Positions 42,538 through 53,544 of a stretch of 64,000 bases of DNA are shown here, piece by piece. The stretch spans positions 696,334,761-696,398,760 of the forward strand of contig CM057339.1 in NCBI GenBank assembly GCA_030015575.1. The letters are read 5' to 3'. Origin of the DNA: Agapanthus africanus. Taxonomy: Eukaryota > Streptophyta > Magnoliopsida > Asparagales > Amaryllidaceae. Made by a program: the position numbers and the translations under genes. The notes below the pieces were generated by a model that searched no databases, was not told the DNA's origin, and was given only the letters and a program-made list of their open reading frames with translations. How positions within the stretch are numbered: position 1 is the first letter of the stretch; each line of letters begins with the position of its first letter.

Positions 42538-44757
42538 TGTTAGTTGTATGTATGCCCTAGATGCCAGTATTGTACAGATGTTGTATATTATATTGGATGC
42601 TTGGACATATATAGAGATGACTTTCTTGCTCGATATGATAGTATGCTATCTGGTTACTCTTTATCTTAACATGTATACTAATCTCTTTAAACTGTCTTAT
42701 GGTTACATGTTGGTAAAGCCCTTAGGATGTGTACTTGACTACCTGGACTATGATGCAGATCATACTAGTAGGGACATGGTAGTCCATAAGTACATCCTTC
42801 AAGGTCCCTAGTCGTGGGTGTATCGAGACGGGGCATCGATATACCAGAGTAGACTAGCGTATACGCTTCTCGACCCATGAGATGGGCGATGGATGATCCC
42901 ATATCCATTGGTGTTTGACATCAGAGATGGTATACGGGTGCTCAGTGGAGACTGGGTACACTGGACGGACTCGCCGAGAACTCCCAGATGGTATTATACC
43001 TCACGTCAGATGGAAGTTCTCAGGTGACACTTGTGCAGGTTAGTCTGTAGACCCGATATCGTCATAGAGTCTTGTGTGATTCCCACTGTGCTTTGATCTC
43101 CACCTTACCACGTCCATGAGGGCGTGCAAAACGGTGGTCTTTGGGTACAGTCCCGAGTCACATGGAGGCAATGAGCGATAGGAAGGGTTTCGTCTCTCCC
43201 GGTATTGGGGGTTGATGTTGCGCTGTGCTCGATTGGCTATAACAGGGAAGTCCCTGGCCAGGGCTGATCAGAGATTTGCTGGTAAGTGTTACCAGTAGTT
43301 TCTCGACCCGTTATGAGCCTCACATCGGCACGACTTATCGGTTATTGGGGTCTGACGTTTACCACCCCAAGACTTGATATGCGACGTATCAGACGAACAG
43401 ACCGGAATGTACGGTAAGTGTTACTGGTTGGATTCACGGGAGTGTGAGCGGGCTAGCTCGTCGATCTTCTGATCGCTCAATACCCGGATGGACGTTACGT
43501 TTAGCAGACCGCTTGCGGCTTGTGGGTGCTTGATATGATCATCATCTGCTACCGGCGTATTGACGAGTCTTTAGAGTCCTACACAGAGGTTTCCTGGCTC
43601 AAGCGAAACGAAATAGGAGCGCATATGAGATATGTGCGGGACCGAGAATAATGCGAGTATGTGATACCGCATTTCATTCTCGCGATAAAGGTTTCGATTG
43701 GTTATATTCGATATGACCTAGTTATCGAATCAGTGATTCGATGAATCGAAACATTGAATACTAGTCGGTTATGTGCGACATGACCGGATCATTGAATCAA
43801 ATGTTGATTTAATGATTTAATGTATAATTATATATTTGATATATTACTTTGCATTAACTAGTATTGGTTCACTTTATATGGATTTTCTCACTCGATGTGC
43901 AAGAAGTATATATGATATACTTTTGTGCACTACTTTGTGTCATGTTTGATGATGCATGTTGTTTGGTGTTGTGTTAAGACTTAAACCATGGTTATGATAA
44001 TAGTTAGGGTTTTTATTTATTTACTTATTTATTTATCTATTCTTTTTGGATAAATAAATATATGATAACAAAATGGTTTCTTTCATGAAGCTTGATGAAG
44101 CTTCATGAAGCTTTGACTAAAGTGACTATTTTGTCATCATCCTTAACCCTAACCATTCTCATTTGACCATGGTTTATTCTCTACACTTAACCTAGGTTAG
44201 AAGATGATAAGTATTGATTTTATTATTCTTTTTAATACAACACTTATCATATTCTATCTACTTCTTCTTCTTCATCTTCAAGAGAAAAACCTTGATGCCA
44301 TCAATGGCAACTTGAGTTCTAAAGTGAGAAATCAAATTGTAAAGTGAACCCACCTCCTATTTCTTCACCCTCTACCTCTTGCCAAGTTGTTTTGGGTGTT
44401 TTCTTCACAAGTTTCACCACTTGGTGAAGTTGGAGCTTGAACTTGTGCAACCTCAACGTAGATCATCTTCGGCACGAAGCCGACGACCTATTCCGCTCGT
44501 TTCTCCGATGAAGCCGTCGCGAGAGTCCAAGATTCAAGATGGACAGCGAGAGGACGCCCACGTGGAGCTAAGGAAGTGGATATCCGGATCTACAAAGGTT
44601 GTAGCATCTCAACTTTAGTTAAGTTGTTAACTAGATTTATATTTCGCCTAGAATTCTAGTCTAAGATCCGTATTAGGGTTTCTCGGTACCCATAAAATTT
44701 TAATTTGGCATGTTCGATGCCTTGTGAGACCTCTATAGGGTGCCTAGGAACCTTTCA
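42538..44757 (+). repeat. Complete CopA LTR standing alone, with target duplication CGTTG
   Basis: It is 2220 bp, TGTTAG to CTTTCA, nearly identical to the A1 5' LTR. It is flanked by CGTTG on both sides (42533-42537 and 44758-44762), the same 5 bp as left of A1. The right flank continues E pol exactly where 12871 left off, so this is a solo-LTR form of the A1 insertion. It keeps CAAAG|GTTG near the end of the LTR, unlike the A1 5' LTR. Confidence 0.9.
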
Positions 44758-46376
44758 CGTTGGAGGCTATTGAATCCTCCGGTTCTATCAAATTATCAGT
44801 TGTAGTTTGTGAAGCTGGAACTTCTTCCAGTTCTACCTCATGATCACTAATTTCTTTCATAAGAAATTCAATTTCAAAAAAAGTGGCATTCCGATAAACA
44901 AACAACTATTTTTCCTCGCTGTGGTAGAAGATATACCCTCGCGAATGCTTAGGATATCCTAAAAACTCGCACAGAACTGACCTTGCCTCAAGCTTGTCCA
45001 GATTTTGCTTTTTAACATAGGCCGGACAACCCAATATCTTAACTCGTTTAAGAGATGGTCTCTTCCCATTCCATATCTCATATGGAGTGGTAGGCACTGA
45101 TTTGGTTGGAACTCTATTCAATAGGTATGCGGCTTCTCAAGCGCATAACCCCAAAAGGAAATAGGAAACTCGACAGTACTCACCATAGAGCGACCATATC
45201 TAATAAAGTGTGGTTCCTCCGCTCCGATACACCGTTGTGCTGTGGTGTATACAGAGGAGTGAACTGGGAGAGAATCCCATTCTCTTTTAAATAATCCAGG
45301 AACTCCGTGCTTAAGTATTCTCCTCCTCGATCATATCGTAGTATTTTAATACTTTTACCCGTTTGGTTCTCTACATCGCACTTATATTACTTGAATTTAT
45401 CAAAAGCTTCAGACTTGTGTTTCAACAGGAACACATGTCCGAAACTTGAGAGATCATCGGTGAATGTAATGAAGTACAAGGAACCATTCCTGGCATGTGT
45501 AGACATAGGACCGCATATATCACTATGTATCAGTCCCAACAGTTCAGTAGCTCTTTCTCCGTGTCCAGTAAACGAGTTTTGGTCACTTTGCCTTTGATAC
45601 ATGACTGGCAAGATTCATTAGATGTAAATTCAAACAGGTTCAAATATCCATCCTTATGTAACTTAGCTAGTCGTGTCGTATTGATATGACCTAGTCTATA
45701 ATGCCACAAGAAGGATTCGTTCATTTCTGAACTTTCCTCTTGTGTGTGTTCTGTACGTTAAGAACTGTATTTTGATTTAGAACGTATAAACCGTTACGTA
45801 ACGTACCAAACCCAATCAACACTTGATTTAGGAAAATGTCTATAACATTTTTCTCTACTACAAAGTAATATACTTCTTTATCTAATAAAGAAATCGATAT
45901 TAAATTGCATATAATAGTGGTACGTAATAACAGTCGTTCAAGATCAATGTATTCCCATTTGGTAATATAAGGTGATATTCACCAACTGTTTTGGCTGCAA
46001 CACTTGCACCATTCCCTACTTTTCGAGAATGATCACCTTTTCCCAGTTCTCTACCTTTCTTAAGCCCCTGTAATAGATTACATATATAGGATCCTGAACC
46101 GGTATCTGATACTCAAGGCGTAGAGCATACTGAGAAACAGTTCTCGGTAACGAACACACCCGAAGAAGATGCATCAACATGCTTATTCCTCGTTCGGGTC
46201 GCGTGGGAATCCGGATATTCTCCTATTTCCTGCTCAGACTTATAACAATTATAAGGTAGAGCGGAACCAACGTTTCCCAGCTCAGTATAACAATCGGGTT
46301 CGGTAAATACATCAATATTATTATCTTGATTAAGGCATGACATAGTTACTACCAGGAGAGAGAGAGAAGAAATCAC
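44758..46376 (-). pseudogene. Element E pol remnant, N-terminal half (protease and integrase)
   Basis: It continues 12871 on the minus strand. The start reads VVTMSCLNQDNNIDVFTEPD, equivalent to VATNSCLNQDNNMDVLTEPA of A1. Where A1 has TSWVLDTGSG, E has a stop in place of the tryptophan, followed by DTGSGSYIC, so the protease triad remains but the frame is broken. Integrase pieces (LWHYRLGHINTTRL, HSDICGPM, RVPTKSVPTTPYEIW) lie in different frames. Confidence 0.87.
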
Positions 46377-46784
46377 TGAGTGCGCTCTTGAAAGATTAGA
46401 TTGGTTATTATCTTATCTAATCAGGATGGCTCCCACTGTTTTTATCAAATCTTCTTTCAAACCCTAAAAAGTAAGACTATCCGGGATTAATTATACCCTA
46501 CAACTTCGCCAATCGTTCAGCCAGGCCAGTGTCGGTACTTTGAGAGAGGTTTCCCGTGCTTTCACACGGACCTAATTAAAATAAATCTCGTTTTCCCAGA
46601 GGAATAACCCATTGAAACCTTTCTACACACCTACTGGATTAGTTAATTATAAAGTGTAAAACTCTCCCAGGAGTAACTCTTACTCGCAGTGGGTATCAGG
46701 ATCCAACTATCTCATAGAAGGTATGCAATCTCATTGCAAATTTCAACACTTGAAATTCCCAATATCTTTTGCCCCTAGCAACAT

Positions 46785-46985
46785 ATAACCTTGGCTATGG
46801 TCAACAAATCATAAGCGCTAGCCAAGTTCAACTCGTCATTTCCTGATTGAATTAAACCCACACGTACGACCCTTGGCTATGGTCAATAAATCCGTACGAC
46901 TGCCCTAATTCAATCGCATCATATGGTTGCAGATAAGCACTAATTGGCTACCGCACACTATGCCTTGGCTATGGTCAACAAACAT
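46785..46985 (-). repeat. Hairpin triad of E, loop CATA
   Basis: In sense TTGAC-CATA-GCCAA at 46791-46804, 46873-46886 and 46965-46978. The fourth pair is an A.C mismatch in this decayed copy. Outer arms are CGTACG/CGTACG (second) and CTATG/CATAG (first in sense, third by position). Confidence 0.7.
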
Positions 46986-47175
46986 AGCACGAATACTAAA
47001 TAGCACTTATCTGAAATGAAGAAGGGCTACGACAGGTTTTTAAGAAAACCTTTTGCATAATGAACTTGATATCGTTGTAGAATCGAGTGATTTGAAAAGG
47101 AGTGGTTTAAGATCCGGTTTAAAAATCAAGTTTTCAAAATAAAACAAGTAGGTGTAGCATCTGCTAGCTTTTGCT

Positions 47176-47212
47176 AAAGAGGTCACTCCCGGAGAAGAGA
47201 TCTAGGCTCTTT
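47176..47212 (-). other. Leader hairpin of E (single copy)
   Basis: AAAGAG (47176-47181) pairs with CTCTTT (47207-47212) around the reverse of the TCTC-TTCTCC-GGGA core. Confidence 0.6.
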
Positions 47213-48835
47213 CCTCATCGAATGAGGTGCTGGGTATTCATCAAGGAATACCACTATGAAAAACAAGAATTAGAGTTACCTTTTTGAAAATTTGATTCTA
47301 CAACATCATTAGGTTTCTTTCCTTTTCATTAATCTCATTAATGAAGTCCAATCATTTTTGCTTCCTAAGCATCACAGATAAAGAAACGAAAATACAACGT
47401 ACGCTTATATCATCCGCATTCGTCACGGGGTCCCGTCATGCACCGTTAGGTTAGTTAACTAACGGCGGAGCGGGGGAAGGACTAGCGCGAGTGCAAAACA
47501 TAAGCAACGTTTATTATATTTCATTTATATAATATAAAGCATTCGTCTCACGCAGTTATATGATCTCATCACAGAACATTGTAGCAGAAGTCAACATATG
47601 AAATATAGGATATACTAGGAGGTCCATGTTTTAAATAAAGCCAGTAAAAAACATGGATTCCATGTTCGTGATGAATAGCCAAACCCACATCCTTGGGCCC
47701 CTACGAGAGCGGCAAGCAACCCTACCAATTCAAGAGTTAGGAGATCCGGTCTCGACTTCTCGAAATGGTCTCCCAGTGGACTCTAGAACCCGGTTACTTG
47801 TGCTCCCCGTCTAGGGTCTATTCTAATGCGGAAAAGTAAATAATATACATCAATGATGACATCATCCTCAACCCGGAAGTGTCCCAATAAAAGAATATTA
47901 CATACAAATTTTTATATGAATGAAAATGAAAAACTCTCATCTCATGCAAAAACCCCCGGCTATTCAAACACGATGATACAATATAACATATCACAGCAAC
48001 ACATAACATCACATGTCATCAACGTAAGTAAATATGCGTATCCCAATTATCGTTGACGTATAGCAACGAAACTGGCGATACACCACATATTACACTTACG
48101 GTCGCAGAAAAGAAATAAAAACTACAATAATTGGAATCCGCACCATCTTTAGACATCATAAATCTGAAATATCACATACTTCGGATTTCATGCCTAATCA
48201 TACAATTTCCTTAGACATCATAAACCCAGAATATCACATATTCCGAATTTCATGCCTAACGTTATAAACCCGGCATTTTAGTCTCAAATTGAAAACACTT
48301 TTCAATAACCAGTCGGGCAATTCAACAAGATTCCCGAAAAAAAATCGAATACTCATCGAAAACTTTAGTAAATGGTCACACCCCCGATGCTGTCGACGAA
48401 GTGCACTTAGGCAGAACATCGTGGCCGCGAGCATACGAACGTATGCTTTTGGCAACGGGGTTCTCCTAAAATCACTTAGTCGAGGCTATGGGGCGTAGCT
48501 ATCTAGTAATGTTATCCGGCGAGTTTTCGCGTACACTACGTGATTGCGAGGGAGTTTTGATCCGAATCAAAATCCCGTGGCAACCGATCGATGAGACTAA
48601 ATTGCTAGATTTACAAAGCACTAATTAGTTTTCACAAAACCAATTATTGTGGATTCCAAATATTGTATCACAAATCATAGATATCTAGACGATGTTAAAC
48701 ATTTTGATCTATTTATCAAACACCCAAAATTTCCAGAGACCTCATCACTTGAGTCACAGTTAAAAATATCCAGAGAGTGCCCCAAGTACCTATGGACCAA
48801 CACAAGAAGGCATGCTCCCTACCTCACCAACGACG

Positions 48836-48880
48836 CCGCGGAACCGCTGCCAAAAGCTTGTTTTGGTCGCGCTTCTACGG
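48836..48880 (-). other. GC-rich stem-loop region in the E leader
   Basis: CCGCGGAACCGCTGCCAAAA, then GCTTG, then TTTTGG; the CCAAAA/TTTTGG stem is flanked by the CCGCGGAACCGC word. It lies about 190-230 bp from the primer site. Confidence 0.6.
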
Positions 48881-49060
48881 TCATTTGGTCGAGTTGGGGC
48901 GTCGTTTTTCTTGGGGATGCATAGAAAACCTTGCACAATTTTCTGAATATTTTTAAAATTCTAACTTTTGAAATTTTTTCCAGAGAGTGGGTATTTCGGG
49001 TTTCGAAAAGTCGATCAAACACTTTAACTTTGCCTAGACGACTCCTAATGCCCTAGCTTG

Positions 49061-49072
49061 GCTCTGATACCA
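49061..49072 (-). promoter_or_regulatory. Primer-binding site of E
   Basis: The plus strand reads GCTCTGATACCA, one base from the LTR at 49074. Confidence 0.9.
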
Positions 49073-49073
49073 C

Positions 49074-51259
49074 TGCTGGGTTCGCTTAGCACCCCCACTA
49101 TATTTCGACAAACATCAAGTATGCAACTTTAAAAAATCTAGGGTGCCGAGCGAGCCCGACCAATGATCTAACTAGAGAATTAGGGTTTATAAAGCATGTA
49201 AACAACTTTACACTAAGTGAAATAGGAATACAATTTTTGTAGACCGGTCCTTCACTTCTAAAGCTCTGTGTAGTAGTCCCTTAGCTCCAAGTAGTGGTGT
49301 CCTGGACTCTCCTTAGGATCCACTAGGCGAAAGGAACGAGCTTGCTCAAGGATCTTCGAGGCCGAAGATGATCTACGTCGAAAAATCTCTAACTCAAGCT
49401 ACCTCTTCACTAATTGATGGATTAGTGAAACACACAACCTATACTAAATGGCTAGTTTTTTTATAGATTAATGAAGTAGGAATTTTGCTCACTTTAGAAT
49501 TATTTTTCTCTTATTCTTTTTCACCTCACTAGAAATCAAGAGAAGAAAAAAGAGATGTTGAAGAAGCTCAAGTGATGAACCATGGGTGAGAAAATATCAC
49601 AATGATATTTATAGAGATTTAACCATGGATAAAGATAATGGTTGGGTTAATAAATATCTAGAGTAAAACAAAATTAGTGGACTTAAGTCAAGGCTTCTAC
49701 ATGCTTCCACAAGTAACTTAGCCATGCTAATTTCCACCTAATTTTGATTTTTCCCTTAATAATTAATCACCCAAATTATCTTTAGTTGGGTATGAGTCTC
49801 ATACACCCAAGTCCAATGTATCATCTAGTATGACACAAAAATAAATACATTAATATATATCACATATATATATATATATATATTTAAATGTATTAGTAGA
49901 AAAGAAATTCTTAAGTGGGGTAATATTAGTTAATATATATTAATATATCAAATATATAATTATATATTAAATTATTAAATCAACACTTGATTTAATAATC
50001 CGTCTATATCTCATACAACCGACTACTATCATTTATATGTATATCAAATATACATACAACAAATTTCTGAATCAACACTTGATTCAATAATCCGGTTACA
50101 TATAACCTATATCGCGAGATTAGAATACTGTATCACATACAAGTATCAATTTCGGTCCTGCACATATCACATATATGCCCTACTTCATTTCGCTTGAGCC
50201 AGGAAATCTCTGTGTAGGACTCTAAAGACTCGTCAATACGCCAACATTATGTAATGATCATATCAGTTACCCACAAGCCGTCAGCGGTACTAGCTGGACG
50301 TAACATCTACCCAGGTATTGAGCGATCAGAAGATCAGCAAGAAAGCTTGACCATACTCCCATGAATCTAGTAAGTAACACTACCGTACAGTCTGGTCTCT
50401 TCGTCTGATATATCGCATATCAAGTCTGGGGGTGGTAAACGTCAGACCCCAATAACTTGATAAGTCATACTGATGTGAGGCTCATAACAGGTCGAGAAAC
50501 TACTGATAACACTTACCAGTAAATCTCATCATCAGCCCTGGCCAGGGACTTCCTATTATGGCCAATCGAGTATAGCGCAACATCAACCCCCAATACCGGG
50601 AGATGTGAAATCCCTCATGTCGCTCATTACCTCCATGTGACTCGGGTCTGTACCAAAAAACCACCTGTTTGCAAGCTCTCTTGAACGTGGTAGGGTGAAA
50701 ATCAAAGCACAGTGGGAATCACACAAGACTCTATGACGATCTTGGGTCTACAGACTAACCTGTACCTGTGTCTCCAGAGAACTACTATCTGACGTTAGGT
50801 ATAATACCATCTAGGAGTTCTCGGCGAGTTCTTTTCAGTGTACCTAGTCTCCACTGAGCACCCATATACAATATTTGATGTCAAACACCAATAGATATGT
50901 GATCATCCATCGCCCATCAAATGGATCAAGAAACGTATACGCTAGTCTACTCTGGAATATCGATGCCCCATCTCGATACACCCACGACTAGGAACAATTA
51001 AAGGATGAACTTGTGGACTACTCTGGTGCCACTAGTATGATCTGCATCATAATCCTGGTAGTCAAGTACATATCCTAAGGGCTTTATAAACATGTGAGAG
51101 CAAGACAGTATCACTATACAAGTCTACATGTTAAGATAAAGAGTAACCAGATAGCATACTATCATGTCGGGCAAAATTCCTCCCTATATATGTCCAAGTA
51201 TCCATTATAATATACAATCATGTACAGTAATGGCCTCTAGGGCATACATACAACTAACA
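49074..51259 (-). repeat. 5' LTR of element E
   Basis: The plus strand starts TGCTGGGTTCGCTTAGCACC and ends CATACATACAACTAACA, followed by the target duplication TAAAG (51260-51264). It differs from 9301-11490 at many positions, consistent with greater age. Confidence 0.92.
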
Positions 51260-51264
51260 TAAAG

Positions 51265-51487
51265 GGCAGGAATGGTGACCGTCGCGGGTGACACGTGGCA
51301 GTGGCATATCGGGAAAGTGCGGTATTCCGTGATTTGCGTCGTTGTGCAAGTAAATCTCGGCCGATGGAAGATTTTTGTTGATGCTATAAATACCGAAGGC
51401 ATATTGGTTTCTTCCTATCCTTATGCTTCTGAAGATGACCGGCTGCGTGTACACCATCAGAGAGATCGTTTCTCGCGATGATGTATA
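51265..51487 (+). promoter_or_regulatory. Locus sequence right of E, promoter-like
   Basis: It continues the sequence left of 9295 (CCCGTAAAG|GGCAGGAATGG). It has a G-box-like ACACGTGGC near 51290 and a TATA-like CTATAAATACC near 51384. Element C begins at 51488, so whatever this drove is displaced beyond the window. Confidence 0.4.
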
Positions 51488-53529
51488 TGCTGGGTTACAG
51501 AAGCGCCCCAGCCATCGAAACGTGGACAAATGCGGAACAAAAATTTTCTAAAACCGGCGCTACCGTTACCCGATTCCCGGATCGACCTTAAACCCTAAAC
51601 TAGCGAGCTGAAAAGAAGTTAGAATGGTTATACCGAGTTGATCCGTGTCCTTCGGTCTTCATACAAAGCTCCTAGTGGTTCCTTGACGAAGTTTGGTTGC
51701 CGGTCTTCCTCCATCTCCGATGATCCACCTGAGGGAAACGGCGCAACCTCCAGCCTCGACGAACGAGGCAACCGACGCTTCATAGTTGCTAGCGATGGAG
51801 AGTCGAGATGTAGTAGTGTTTCACTATAATTTTTCTCTCATCCATAAGCTCAAGTGAGAAACAATAGAAGATGAAGAAGAGGTGAGCAAAACCAATGGCA
51901 TGAGCAAAATGGTTAAGTGTTTTGGTGAGCATGAGAGAGTGAGAGAGAGCAAGTGTAATGTCTCATGTAATTATCCAAATGAAAAGAACCACCACCATAA
52001 TGTGGCCGGCCCCCCCTCTCTCATGCCCCCAAAAAAATCTCCACCATTTTGCATTAAACAAATGCAAAACATGCTTTGCTACATGCCTCACAACATGCAC
52101 AAAACCCATGCTTTGCCCATGTTCATGCCATGTCACCCCTCCACATCATTTCCTAAAAGATTTTCAATAAAGAAAATCAATAATGTGGTGGCACCTTCTA
52201 GAAGCTATTCCGTATAAAATACGGAATACATTACGGTACTTGTATCGAAATACATATACGCGTATTCATACAAAAATATGAATAGCCAAGAGAGAAAATG
52301 AATAGCAAACAATAATACTACCATACATATATATAAATACATAGGTAAATTATTAAATCAAAACCTGATTTAATAATCCGGCTTAATCCTAAGCCGCTAG
52401 TATTATCAACCGTCCAATTAAAGTTTGCGCAGCATGTGCACATATTTAATCGGACACCTGTATGTACCAACATACGCCATGTACACCATATCGCCTGAAC
52501 CGTGAAAACCCTCTGTGTAGGACTCTAAAGACTCGTCAATACGCTGGCAGTGGATTTAACAACAAGCACGTCAGCGGCACTAGCTGTACGTAACGGCTAC
52601 CCATGTATTGAGCGAAAGGGAGGCCGACAAGCAAACTCATCTTGAACCCCTACTGAGCCTGACAGTGACAATATCCGTACAGTCCGGTCTGTTCATCTAA
52701 GAGTATCACATATCGAGTCTTGGGGGGTGGATAAAGTCAGACCCCTAACAACGTAATATTTAGTGTCGGCATGATACCCATCACCACTTGAGAAACTATC
52801 GATCCTGGATCGATAATTCTCGTTCACCATGGCCATGGATTTCTGGTGATGGCCACCCGTGCACAATGCGACATCACCCCCAATACAAGGAGAGACGAAT
52901 CCCCGACAATCCGATCATTGCCTCTATGTGACTCGGGACTGTACCCAACTAAAACCTGTTTGTACGACTCCTTTGAGACGTGGTAAGGTAGTAATCAAAG
53001 CACAGTGGGAACTCAAATGAGACAATTGACGATCTCAGGTCGACGGACTAACCTGTACACATGTCAACTGGGAACTGCTATCAGACAATAGGTATAATAC
53101 CAACTAGCAGGTTCCCGGCGAGTCCGTCCAGTGTACTCATAACCCAATGAGCACCTGTATACTATCTTAGGTGAACAAAATAACACCAATGGCTTGTGAG
53201 ACCTGGCCACCGCCCCTCGTCGGGGTCTCGATCGGTATACACTAGTCTACACTGGAGTATCGATGCCCGGTCTCGATACTCCTATGACTAAAGACATTTA
53301 AGGATGTGCTTATAGACCCCAGCTCCCACATATATGATCGCCATCATAATGCTGGCAGTCGAGAAAGAATCCTATGGGCTCTATCAACATGTACATGATG
53401 ATAAAGACATAGCAGATAGCTTACTATCATCTCAACTAAGACTGTTCTATCGGTATAGGTCCTCACTCAATCATTATAATCACAAGTCCGCGACTATGAT
53501 AATTGCCTTGAGGGCACTATAGCCAACAA
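51488..53529 (-). repeat. 3' LTR of C
   Basis: On the plus strand TGCTGGGTTACAGAAGC to AGGGCACTATAGCCAACA, 2042 bp. It includes the LTR block in reverse near 52520-52545, a long stem whose arms are TCCAATTAAA and TTTAATCGGA (about 52410-52460), and ATTATTAAATCA/TGATTTAATAAT near 52348-52377. Confidence 0.9.
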
Positions 53530-53544
53530 TCTCCCACTTGCACT
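53530..53544 (-). promoter_or_regulatory. Polypurine tract of C
   Basis: In sense GTGCAAGTGGGAGAT, directly before the 3' LTR. Confidence 0.85.

Larger units (their letters stand above)
46377..49060 (-). other. Leader of element E
   Basis: It contains, in sense, a GC-containing stem-loop (48836-48880), one leader hairpin (47176-47212), the hairpin triad (46785-46985) and a degenerate acceptor-like tract. The second leader hairpin seen in CopA and CopB is missing. No coding frame is recognised. Confidence 0.65.
9301..51259 (-). mobile_element. Element E (CopE), old copia element carrying the nested A1-B-A2 stack
   Basis: LTRs at 9301-11490 and 49074-51259 flank a minus-strand copia internal region, and the whole is bordered by the 5 bp duplication TAAAG (9296-9300 and 51260-51264). 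Removing the element rejoins the left and right flanks. Its own sequence is 9301-12871 plus 44758-51259; everything between is later insertion and rearrangement. The pol is broken by stops, frameshifts, a deletion of about 290 bp in the RT-RNase H region near 12062, and a YVDG in place of YVDD. It is clearly older than A1 and A2. Confidence 0.9.

Noticed and set aside
48649-48924. 91-codon frame in the E leader that might be a host gene piece
   Set aside because: It is antisense to a decayed leader, contains the GC stem-loop, and has no counterpart in other leaders.
51882-52217. 111-codon frame in the C LTR with partial match near 59747-59991
   Set aside because: It is low complexity, the second copy has lost the start and shifted frame, and it lies in LTR sequence.
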